The notes below the pieces were generated by a model. It ran no database searches, was not told where the DNA came from, and saw nothing but the letters and a program-made list of their open reading frames with translations. DNA of 64,000 nucleotides. It comes from Planctomycetia bacterium (GTDB taxonomy: Bacteria; Planctomycetota; Brocadiia; Brocadiales; Brocadiaceae). The stretch spans positions 1,550,001 through 1,614,000 of the forward strand of contig JABTVC010000001.1 of NCBI GenBank assembly GCA_015075005.1, read 5' to 3'. A program made the translations under genes and the position numbers. Shown in pieces: positions 7,275-17,251 of the stretch. Numbering within the stretch: the first letter of the stretch is position 1; each line of letters starts with the position of its first letter.

Positions 7275-7283
7275 TATTTTTAG

Positions 7284-8912
<1,629 letters not shown>

Positions 8913-9011
8913 TTGTAACAAGGCCACGGTTTTCCCGCAGAGATACGTAGGGACGCCTTTGCATATTCATTACAATTCACATACTCTGTTTTTGAAAACA
9001 GGGATTTCCAT

Positions 9012-9054
9012 AAAAAAGGTGTTGTTCTTAAACAGGCAACACCTTTTTTCTTTT
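9012..9054 (+). terminator. Rho-independent terminator of groES-groEL1
   Basis: AAAAAAGGTGTTG (9012-9024) pairs with CAACACCTTTTTT (9037-9049), followed by CTTTT. It lies about 100 bases after the groEL1 stop and fits a strong intrinsic terminator. Confidence 0.85.
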
Positions 9055-9129
9055 AGATTGATTTTTATACGGTTATGATTAGAATACGAGCAAATTATTA
9101 TAAGGGAGAATTTCAGGTTAAGCGCAAAC

Positions 9130-9152
9130 ATGGACAAACAAAGTTTGTCCAT
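9130..9152 (+). promoter_or_regulatory. Perfect 10-bp inverted repeat in the purB leader
   Basis: ATGGACAAAC (9130-9139), loop AAA, GTTTGTCCAT (9143-9152). It overlaps an upstream in-frame ATG of purB and ends 46 bases before the start I prefer. It may be an operator or an mRNA hairpin. There is no T-tract. Confidence 0.4.
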
Positions 9153-9198
9153 GTCACCCTGTAATGTCAATATTTCTTACCATAGCTTTAGATACGTT

Positions 9199-10653
9199 AT
9201 GCCATCAACCAACCAATACAACACATATCAGTCGCCTCTTTCTGAACGATATGCCAGCAAAGAAATGGGCACTCTATTTTCTGATCAATATAAATTCAGC
9301 ACATGGCGCCGGCTTTGGATTGCACTTGCTGAGGCAGAGCAGGAGCTTGGGTTACACACGATTACAAATGACCAGATCGATGAAATGCGTCGCTTTCAGG
9401 ATACGGTCAACTTTGATGTTGCACGAGCATATGAGAAGAAACTCAGGCACGATGTCATGTCGCACATCCACGCCTATGGTGAACAGTGTCCAAAGGCACG
9501 GCCGATTATTCATCTCGGCGCAACCAGCGCCTACGTGCAGGACAATACCGATCTCATTCAGATGAGGGAAGGATTACACATCATCCTTGCAAAGCTTATA
9601 AATATTGTGAGCGTACTTTCAAATCAAGCGATAAAATATAAAGACCTTGCAACCTTAAGTTTCACTCATTTTCAGCCGGCACAACCAACCACGCTTGGGA
9701 AACGGATCTGTTTATGGATTCAGGATTATCTTCTCGATATCGAGGAAGTGGAAACAAGAATCAAGGGCTTACGGTTTCACGGTGTGAAGGGTACAACCGG
9801 TACACAAGCCAGCTTTATGTCACTCTTTCATAACGATGCGGAAAAGGTAAAAATGCTGGATAAACTTGTTACAAAAAAGATGGGGTTTGATGATTATTAT
9901 CCCATAACTGGTCAAACTTACACTCGAAAGATCGATAGTCAGATTGGGTTTAGCCTGGCAGGCATAGCGCAATCTTCACATAAATTTTCCAATGATATGC
10001 GACTGCTTCAACATCTGAAAGAACTAGAAGAGCCCTTTGAAGAAGAACAGGTCGGTTCATCAGCCATGGCATACAAAAGAAACCCCATGCGTTGTGAACG
10101 CATAGCAGCTCTTGCACGATACGTGCTTTGTAATTGCTTAAACCCCGCATTTACTGCCGCCTCCCAGTGGTTTGAAAGGACACTGGATGATTCTGCGAAC
10201 AAAAGAATCGCTGTCCCTGAGGGATTCCTTGCTATCGATGGCATATTAAATATTGTGTTAAACGTTGCTGCAGGATTAAGCGTTTATCCTTCTGTTATCC
10301 ATCGCCATCTCGCCGATGAATTACCTCTGATGATAACGGAGAACATCCTCATGGAAGCTGTGAATGCCGGTGGCGACCGGCAGGAACTCCACGAAAGGAT
10401 TCGCCGGCATGCAATGGATGCCACTCACAAGATGAAGGAAGAAGGAAACAAAAATGACCTTTTGGAACGAATCGCACAAGACCCTTCATTCTCCAGGATT
10501 ATATCAAAATTGAAAGACATTTCTGATCCGATGAAATTAGTTGGCAGGGCACCACAACAAGTAGAAGAATTTATACGTCAGTCAATAAACCCACTATTGA
10601 AGAGATTTAACCATCTTCTTGATAAAAAGTTAATACCTGCCATTCACGTATAA
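9199..10653 (+). CDS. purB: Adenylosuccinate lyase
   Basis: About 484 residues of the fumarase/aspartase superfamily, catalysing two fumarate-releasing steps of AMP synthesis. The signature GSSAMAYKRNPMRCERI is present near residue 290, and HLGATSAYVQDN and LSFTHFQPAQPTT supply conserved active-site residues. The length and the AYKRNPMR form fit the longer ADSL branch. An upstream in-frame ATG at 9130 would add 23 residues not typical of the family and falls in a hairpin, so I start at 9199. No clear ribosome-binding site supports either. Confidence 0.93.
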   Translation: MPSTNQYNTYQSPLSERYASKEMGTLFSDQYKFSTWRRLWIALAEAEQELGLHTITNDQIDEMRRFQDTVNFDVARAYEKKLRHDVMSHIHAYGEQCPKARPIIHLGATSAYVQDNTDLIQMREGLHIILAKLINIVSVLSNQAIKYKDLATLSFTHFQPAQPTTLGKRICLWIQDYLLDIEEVETRIKGLRFHGVKGTTGTQASFMSLFHNDAEKVKMLDKLVTKKMGFDDYYPITGQTYTRKIDSQIGFSLAGIAQSSHKFSNDMRLLQHLKELEEPFEEEQVGSSAMAYKRNPMRCERIAALARYVLCNCLNPAFTAASQWFERTLDDSANKRIAVPEGFLAIDGILNIVLNVAAGLSVYPSVIHRHLADELPLMITENILMEAVNAGGDRQELHERIRRHAMDATHKMKEEGNKNDLLERIAQDPSFSRIISKLKDISDPMKLVGRAPQQVEEFIRQSINPLLKRFNHLLDKKLIPAIHV

Positions 10654-10693
10654 CATCCATAATTTGCTAAGAAACTTAAAATCTGTATTTACG

Positions 10694-11371
10694 ATGAACA
10701 AAGAACCGATAAATAATCTTTCCCTTATGCTGATTACAGATAGAAACCTCTGTAAGCAATCATTTCTGGATACCATAAAACTGGCGTTAAGAGGCGGGGT
10801 TAAGACTATACAATTAAGAGAAAAGGGCATTTCTACCCACGAACTTTATTCTCTGGCATCCGAGCTGAGAAAAATAACTCTGGATTTCCATGCAAATTTA
10901 ATCATCAACGACAGGGTAGACATTGCCATGTCAGTAGAGGCAGACGGGGTACATTTGGGCTGGCAGTCCCTTCCTTTTCACGCAGCAAGGAAATTGTTGG
11001 GTTTTGAAAGACTTATTGGCATATCCACCCATAATCGTCAAGAGGCATTGCAAGCCCAGGACTACGGTGCTGATTATATTACGTTCGGGCCCGTCTTTGA
11101 TACACCTTCAAAGGCAGGGATTCTTGAGCCCAGGGGAACGGAGGAGATTCAACATCTGAAAACTGTGGTTGAGATACCCGTGATTGCGCTGGGTGGGATT
11201 CGTGAAAATAACGTAAAAGATGTTTTGGATAACGGGGCAGATGGTATTGCTGTCATTTCGGGCATTATGCATGCTACTAATCCGGAAGACGCAGCCAGAG
11301 GCTTATACAAAAAAATAATCCTGCTTAAGTCAGAGATGTCCCCTATAACAAATTTCCAGGCCACAAAATAA
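10694..11371 (+). CDS. thiE: Thiamine-phosphate synthase
   Basis: About 225 residues with a TIM-barrel ThiE pattern: LMLITDRNLC, VKTIQLREKGIS (pyrophosphate and pyrimidine contacts), NLIINDRVDIAM, ADGVHLGW, IGISTHN, DYITFGPVFDTPSKAG and VIALGGI. It joins HMP pyrophosphate and thiazole phosphate to make thiamine phosphate. The ATG at 10694 matches the family start better than a TTG at 10664. It lies 40 bases after purB and about 50 before hisI, probably one transcript. Confidence 0.93.
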   Translation: MNKEPINNLSLMLITDRNLCKQSFLDTIKLALRGGVKTIQLREKGISTHELYSLASELRKITLDFHANLIINDRVDIAMSVEADGVHLGWQSLPFHAARKLLGFERLIGISTHNRQEALQAQDYGADYITFGPVFDTPSKAGILEPRGTEEIQHLKTVVEIPVIALGGIRENNVKDVLDNGADGIAVISGIMHATNPEDAARGLYKKIILLKSEMSPITNFQATK

Positions 11372-11425
11372 ATCCTGTTTTTTTCTCTTTTAGCTTGAAA
11401 CAATACCATATGTAAGGAGATGATT

Positions 11426-11809
11426 ATGCAGCTGTTAGACAAGTTACACTTCAATGAAAAAGGACTCATCCCATCGGTCATTGTCGATGCTGTGGATGGA
11501 AAGGTGCTCACTCTCTGCTACATGAATAAAGACGCCGTTGAAAAGACCATTGAAACAGGTAAGGTACATGTGTTTCGCCGCTCTCAAAACCGGTTGATGA
11601 TTAAAGGTGAAACTTCAGGCCATATTCAGGTGGTAAAAAGGGTATTTTTCGATTGCGAAGGAAATTCACTCGTTTTCGCCGTAGAACAGCATGTTGCCGC
11701 ATGCCATGCGGGATATAAAACATGCTATTACCGGGAATATATCCCAAAAACAGACATCATTCGTATTACCGGGAGCAAGGTATTCGACCCGGACAAAATT
11801 TATAAATAA
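11426..11809 (+). CDS. hisI: Phosphoribosyl-AMP cyclohydrolase
   Basis: A protein of about 127 residues for the third step of histidine synthesis. It has VVDAVDGKVLTLCYMNKDAV, the RRSQNRLMIKGETSGH motif, FFDCEGN, and HVAACHAGYKTCYYRE with the zinc-binding cysteines. There is no fused HisE domain. I start at the ATG at 11426 because AAGGAG lies six bases before it, while the ATG at 11420 overlaps that site. Confidence 0.94.
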   Translation: MQLLDKLHFNEKGLIPSVIVDAVDGKVLTLCYMNKDAVEKTIETGKVHVFRRSQNRLMIKGETSGHIQVVKRVFFDCEGNSLVFAVEQHVAACHAGYKTCYYREYIPKTDIIRITGSKVFDPDKIYK

Positions 11810-12095
11810 TCAAGGTGCCCCGCATTATCCATTCCAGAAAAAACTGAAAATATAACGCTTTGAGGGAATTTCTCACCTGATAATTTGATAAAATGCGTCC
11901 ATCAATTATTTTTTTGTTTGAATTATGTTATTATATATTGTTAAATATGTTCAAAATTGTGTTTCAGATGACAAAAAAGACTAAAATTTAAGAATATTGG
12001 TCACAGTCAGGTATCATAAATTATATCAATGTAAAAAACTATCTATCATAATCCTTAACTATCCCTAGCCAAGAATTATACATGTATAATCCAAC

Positions 12096-14168
12096 ATGTT
12101 AATTGCTTACAACAAAAAGAAAATCAATTTCTTTTCAAAGGTAAATGGACAATTTCAGATATTCTTCAGTATACCCTTCCTTAGTTTTTGCCTCTTATAT
12201 TCTTTGTGCCAGGCAGAATCAGAATTATCCATAGAATCGCCTCCAATAAGCGAAGAATCGATTCTTTTTCAGGAGATTCCCTCAGTCTATAGCGCCTCAA
12301 AATACGAACAAAAGGTAACAGAAGCCCCTTCTTCCGTGAGTATTATAACGGCTGATGAAATCAAAAAATATGGGTACCAAAATTTTGCAGAGATTCTGCG
12401 GAGCGTGCGAGGTTTCTCTGTTACCTATGATAGAAACTATAATTATCTGGGAACAAGAGGTTTTGGGCTGCCTGGGGATTATAATACCCGTATCCTGCTT
12501 CTTATCGATGGACATCGAGTAAATGACGCTGTCTATAATCAGGCGCCGATAGGTACCGATTTTCCTGTCGATATAGATCTTATTGAACGTATCGAAATCA
12601 TCCGGGGCCCTGGTTCTTCGTTGTACGGCACAAATGCATTTTTTGCCATTATCAACGTAATTACCAGGATTGGCAGAAATTTTAGAGGTGTCGAGACTTC
12701 GGCAGCAGCAGGCAGCCTTGAGACATACAAGGGACGTATGAGTTACGGTGAGAAATTTCAAAGTGGACTGGAGATGGTATTTTCAGGTTCTTATTACAGC
12801 AGTGATGGGGAGGATCGTTTGTTTTTCAGAGAATTCGACAAGCCGGAAAACAACAATGGCATTGCAAACGGCCTCGACGATGATCGTTTTGAAAATATCT
12901 TTGCCGGGTTGTCGTATCGCGATTTATCTTTTCAGGTAAATTATCATAAAAGGGAAAAAGACGTTCCAACGGCTCCATATAGTACGATATTTAACGAGCT
13001 ATTTTCTACTGAGGATGAGCGTGGTTGGGCTGATCTGAAATATGAACGAATAATTGGCGACCAATTCAATCTTCTTGCCCGGTTTAACTACAATTTTTAT
13101 CATTATAGTGACGATTATTATTCAAATGATTATCCCAGGTCAGTAAAAACTTCTGATGACGTTGATAGCCAATGGTTCCAGGGAGAGGTTCAGTTAACCA
13201 AAACATTCCTGGAAGCACATAAATGCACCTTTGGTCTGGATTCCCGATATAGCATACAACAAGACCAGCGTATTTTTAATCACATCCAGGAGGGGACAAT
13301 CCCTGGTATCGAACATGAAATTCTTGACGACCATCGTTCTTCTCAATATTTGGCAGTTTATTCTCAGGATGAATTTACCATCACGGATTATTTGACCTTG
13401 CATGCGGGCATTCGTTTTGATTATTTCGAGACCTTTGGGGGCATCGTTAACCCGCGTGCTGCGCTGATTTACAACCCGTTTGAGAAGACGACGTTTAAAT
13501 TTGTTTATGGTCGCGCATTTCGTGAGCCAAACGCTTACGAACTTTACTACAGAGATGGGACTTCCCAAAAGAGCAATCCCGATCTTGACCCTGAAACTAT
13601 TGATACCTACGAGATTATTTATGAACAGTACATAGGAAAACACCTTCGTGGGACAATTGTAGGTTTTTACAACTCAATCGACAATCTCATTGTCTCAAGA
13701 AAGGACACTACCGACGGGCTCAATGTGTTTGATAATCTGGATAAGGTTCATGCAAAAGGCCTTGAATTTGAGCTGGAAGAAAAATTGGAAAGTGGACTTG
13801 AGGGTAGGACTAGCTATACCATTCAGGAAACCGAAAATACCACTACCGGGGAAGATATGGTAAATTCTCCTCTACACCTGGCTAAGTTCAACATTATTAT
13901 CCCGATTATAAAGCGCAAACTCTTTTTCAGCGGCGAGGAACAGTACAAAAGCAAAAGAAAAACACTTGATGGAAAATTTGCAGAAGATTTTTTTATCACG
14001 AATATGACACTTTACAGTCATAATATTTTTAAAACACTAGAAGTTTCGGGAGGAGTTTTTAATCTGTTTAATAAAAAATACGCAGACCCAGTAGGCGAAG
14101 AACTCGTACAGGACACAATCGAACAGAATGGCAGGACGTTTCGCATTAAGTTTACGTATGCGTTTTAA
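12096..14168 (+). CDS. TonB-dependent outer-membrane receptor
   Basis: A 690-residue receptor. A hydrophobic signal segment lies within residues 20-42, followed by a plug domain (TEAPSSVSIITADEIKKYG, LLLIDGHRVND, IERIEIIRGPGSSLYG, NAFFAIINVIT) and a long beta-barrel region. The barrel ends in FRIKFTYAF with the terminal aromatic residue needed for outer-membrane insertion. Such receptors import iron chelates, cobalamin or other ligands using TonB energy; the ligand cannot be told here. It heads a run of signalling genes, 20 bases upstream of an orphan substrate-binding protein, so it may take part in sensing. Confidence 0.9.
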   Translation: MLIAYNKKKINFFSKVNGQFQIFFSIPFLSFCLLYSLCQAESELSIESPPISEESILFQEIPSVYSASKYEQKVTEAPSSVSIITADEIKKYGYQNFAEILRSVRGFSVTYDRNYNYLGTRGFGLPGDYNTRILLLIDGHRVNDAVYNQAPIGTDFPVDIDLIERIEIIRGPGSSLYGTNAFFAIINVITRIGRNFRGVETSAAAGSLETYKGRMSYGEKFQSGLEMVFSGSYYSSDGEDRLFFREFDKPENNNGIANGLDDDRFENIFAGLSYRDLSFQVNYHKREKDVPTAPYSTIFNELFSTEDERGWADLKYERIIGDQFNLLARFNYNFYHYSDDYYSNDYPRSVKTSDDVDSQWFQGEVQLTKTFLEAHKCTFGLDSRYSIQQDQRIFNHIQEGTIPGIEHEILDDHRSSQYLAVYSQDEFTITDYLTLHAGIRFDYFETFGGIVNPRAALIYNPFEKTTFKFVYGRAFREPNAYELYYRDGTSQKSNPDLDPETIDTYEIIYEQYIGKHLRGTIVGFYNSIDNLIVSRKDTTDGLNVFDNLDKVHAKGLEFELEEKLESGLEGRTSYTIQETENTTTGEDMVNSPLHLAKFNIIIPIIKRKLFFSGEEQYKSKRKTLDGKFAEDFFITNMTLYSHNIFKTLEVSGGVFNLFNKKYADPVGEELVQDTIEQNGRTFRIKFTYAF

Positions 14169-14188
14169 TGTAATAGGTATAATGTCTC

Positions 14189-15136
14189 ATGCACAAATAC
14201 AAAATGCCTGTTATTTTCAAAATGTTCGCCATCATCTTTGTGTTATGGACAACTGCCTCCGCTGTTTTAGCTTTAGATATGCACATTGCCGTGCTTGTTA
14301 GTCACGAGGAATCACCTTATAAAGATGTACTTGCCGGTTTTCAGAATTATCTTACGGAACATAAAATACCGGCGATATGTGATATCTATATCCTTGAAAG
14401 TAATATAGTACAGATGTCACAAGCATTTCAAGAAATCAAAAAAAATAAAACGAGGTTGATATTTGCTGTTGGAACTACCCCAACGGTAGGAGCTCTTAAG
14501 ATGTTTGTTGATGTACCAGTTGTTGCCACCCTTATTCTCGATGGAAATATAATAAAACATGCACGGAATGCTACAGGGGTAATACTTGACTTTCCGGTAG
14601 AAACACAGTTTTATTGGCTGAAGAGCCTCCTTCCGGAAACAAAAACGATCGGTGTCCTTTACAACCCGGTGGAAAATGAAGAAAAGATTCAATTTGCTGA
14701 AGCAATAGCAAGAAAGATGGGACTCAACTTTAATCCGGTTGCGGTTTATACACCAAAAGATATTCCCAACGCACTAAAAGTTTTAGCAACGAATGCGGAT
14801 ATTTTGTGGGGAATAAATGACACCCTTGTGTTCAATCCGTTAACGGCCAAACAAATTCTGCTGTTTTCATTCAGGAATCAGATACCGTTCTGCGGTCCTT
14901 CTTCCACGTGGGCAAAGGCAGGAGCCCTTTGCTCCCTGGAATATGATTATCATGATATCGGAGCGCAATGTGGAGAGAAGGCTATTGAAATAATACGAGG
15001 CGCAAAGGTGACTTCTGTACCTTTATCTTTCCCCCGAAAGTTTCTTTATACCCTGAATCTGAGAACAGCCAGACACATGAAGATAACTTTTCAGGAAAAA
15101 CATATTCGTACTGCACATCAAGTCTTCGATGAATGA
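14189..15136 (+). CDS. Periplasmic substrate-binding protein of the ABC_sub_bind family
   Basis: A 315-residue protein with an N-terminal signal peptide (FAIIFVLWTTASAVLA) and the two-lobed fold expected of this family: HIAVLVSHEESPYKDVLAGF, LIFAVGTTPTVGAL, TIGVLYNPVENEEK and IPFCGPSSTWAKAGALCSLE. No ABC permease or ATPase gene is adjacent. A histidine kinase starts three bases after its stop, so I infer a ligand-sensing role for that kinase. The ligand is unknown. Confidence 0.83.
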   Translation: MHKYKMPVIFKMFAIIFVLWTTASAVLALDMHIAVLVSHEESPYKDVLAGFQNYLTEHKIPAICDIYILESNIVQMSQAFQEIKKNKTRLIFAVGTTPTVGALKMFVDVPVVATLILDGNIIKHARNATGVILDFPVETQFYWLKSLLPETKTIGVLYNPVENEEKIQFAEAIARKMGLNFNPVAVYTPKDIPNALKVLATNADILWGINDTLVFNPLTAKQILLFSFRNQIPFCGPSSTWAKAGALCSLEYDYHDIGAQCGEKAIEIIRGAKVTSVPLSFPRKFLYTLNLRTARHMKITFQEKHIRTAHQVFDE

Positions 15137-15139
15137 ATT

Positions 15140-16798
15140 ATGTCTATCACAAAAACAAAACGGCGAATAACCATCGCAACAAAATTTAATCTTTTGACCA
15201 TTTTAATCATCCTGGTGACTTCAGGAGGGATCAGCTTTTTTCTCATACAAAACGCAACTTCTCACATATATCGTAATCTTGTAAATCATGGCTTAATTAT
15301 TACCGGCATGGCATCTCAAACAAGCGAATACAGCATCTATACAGGGGATAAAGAATCTATGGCGCAGATTGTTGAGAGCCTGGAAGTGGATGACGACATT
15401 GCTTATGTTTGCCTTCTTGATAAGGACAAAAAATTACTAATGTCTAAAAGCTTTACATCAGGATTAAAAATTCCTCCGGCACCGGCAGTGAGTATGGCAA
15501 ATTCAAGCTCCTCCCCAGCAACGACCTACGAAGAACTTGTCAATCAAGAAGACGGGAAACGGTACATTAGTTTCCTGTCTCCCATAGTTGGCGTTACTGG
15601 TAACAATCCAAAAGAGGTATCGTTAAACGATAAAGGAGGTGCAAACCAGGAGATCATAGGGTATGTTTATCTTGGATTGTCTCTTGAAAATCTTCACAAA
15701 AGAATAAAAGAATTCCAGGTGTCGACTTTGGCTTTTACCTTTCTTTTTGTATTTATAGGTGTTATGTTAACCCTGTTTCTTACGAAAAGAATTACCGCTC
15801 CCATCAAAAAATTGAGTTTAGCGACAAAAAATGTTTCTGCGGGATTATTAGAACAGCATATTCATGTTCAAACGAATGATGAAATTTCAGATCTTGCAGG
15901 CACTTTCAACCATATGATCGGACGCTTGCAGTCATATCGCAAGGATATCGAATCACACAACGAAGAACTTCTCCGTACCAACACGCAAATGCTACAGGAA
16001 ATTAACTACCGTAAACGGATAGAAAACTCTCTTAAAGAAAAAACCTTGGAACTCATACGTTCCAATAAAGATTTGGAGCAGTTCGCCTACGTGGTTTCCC
16101 ATGACCTGCAGGAACCTTTGCGAAAGGTAATGGTATTTGGCGATCGATTGATTACGAAACATGGAAAGACTTTAAATGATGAAGGGAGAGATTACATAGA
16201 ACGCATGAAAAATGCATCAAGACGCATGCAGACACTCATAAAAAATCTTCTCATGTACTCAAGAGTCATCACAAATGCCAAACCATTTTCACCGGTTGAC
16301 CTTGCAATAACAATTCGTGATGTGGTCAATGATTTGGAAATCCAGATCGAGAAAACAGGAGGGAATATAAGCATGGGAAATTTACCAGTCATTGATGCCG
16401 ACCCTCATCAAATGTATCAATTGTTTCAGAATCTTATTGGTAACGCACTGAAATATCATCGCAAAGATGTACATCCGGTTGTAGATATCCAGGCACAACG
16501 TCTTAACGGTATAAAACAGGAAAGCAATCTGACCGCTCACGGTAATGAATTTTACCAGATCACCGTAACAGACAATGGAATTGGTTTTAACGAAAAACAT
16601 GCCGAGTTCATTTTCGGAATGTTTCATCGCTTGCACAGACGCAACGAATATGAAGGGACGGGGGTTGGACTATCGATATGTCGAAAGATTGCAGAGCGCC
16701 ATAGTGGTAGTATTGTCGCAAAGAGCACTCCAGGGGAAGGTACGAAATTTATTCTCGTGTTGCCGGTACATCAGGTAAAAAGAAACGATGATGAATAA
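15140..16798 (+). CDS. Membrane histidine kinase with HAMP domain
   Basis: A 552-residue sensor kinase. One membrane segment lies at about residues 18-36 and a second at about 197-216, enclosing a periplasmic sensor region. A HAMP domain follows (about 213-265), then a coiled coil. The phosphoacceptor His321 is in VVSHDLQEPLRK. The ATPase domain has LFQNLIGNALKYH (N box), DNGIGFNEK (G1) and EGTGVGLSICRKI (G2). The HDLQEPLR form is typical of kinases paired with small Rcp1-like regulators, and such a regulator overlaps its 3' end. The upstream binding protein may present the signal. Confidence 0.9.
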   Translation: MSITKTKRRITIATKFNLLTILIILVTSGGISFFLIQNATSHIYRNLVNHGLIITGMASQTSEYSIYTGDKESMAQIVESLEVDDDIAYVCLLDKDKKLLMSKSFTSGLKIPPAPAVSMANSSSSPATTYEELVNQEDGKRYISFLSPIVGVTGNNPKEVSLNDKGGANQEIIGYVYLGLSLENLHKRIKEFQVSTLAFTFLFVFIGVMLTLFLTKRITAPIKKLSLATKNVSAGLLEQHIHVQTNDEISDLAGTFNHMIGRLQSYRKDIESHNEELLRTNTQMLQEINYRKRIENSLKEKTLELIRSNKDLEQFAYVVSHDLQEPLRKVMVFGDRLITKHGKTLNDEGRDYIERMKNASRRMQTLIKNLLMYSRVITNAKPFSPVDLAITIRDVVNDLEIQIEKTGGNISMGNLPVIDADPHQMYQLFQNLIGNALKYHRKDVHPVVDIQAQRLNGIKQESNLTAHGNEFYQITVTDNGIGFNEKHAEFIFGMFHRLHRRNEYEGTGVGLSICRKIAERHSGSIVAKSTPGEGTKFILVLPVHQVKRNDDE

Positions 16799-17237
16799 AA
16801 CGGAAAAAACAATTACAATTTTAATAGCAGAAGATGACCCCGATGACCGGCTCATAGTAAAAGATGCTTTTGAAGAAGCTCGTGTATACAATATTATCCA
16901 TTACGTTGAGGATGGCGAAGAATTAATGGACTATCTGTACTCTCGGGGATAATACTCCTGGCCAAACACTATGTTACGACCAGATCTTATTCTCCTGGAT
17001 CTGAATCTGCCAAAAATGAGTGGGCAAGATGCATTAAGGGAAATCAAATCAAATCTAAATCTGAGACAAATCCCAATAATAATACTGTCAACCTCAGAAA
17101 GAGAAGAAGACATCCGGTTGATGTATGATATGGGCGTTAATTCATACATAAGCAAACCCAATGATTTTGCACTATTAGTTGAGATTGTAAAATCGCTATC
17201 AAAATATTGGCTTGAAATTGTTTCACTTCCATCGTAA
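16788..17237 (+). pseudogene. Rcp1-like response regulator interrupted by an in-frame TAA
   Basis: The ATGs at 16788 and 16791 overlap the kinase stop. The frame encodes a 149-residue receiver: ITILIAEDDPDDRLIV, VEDGEELMDYLYSRG, then TAA at 16950-16952, then YSWPNT, LILLDLNLPKMSGQDAL (phospho-Asp), IIILSTSEREED and YISKPNDF. Relatives commonly have a Glu or Lys at the stop position (RRGEY or RRGKY), so a single GAA to TAA change would explain it. All catalytic residues for phosphorylation lie after the stop, so the truncated product would be inactive. A sequencing error is possible. Confidence 0.8.
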
Positions 17238-17251
17238 GGAACAAGAATAGC

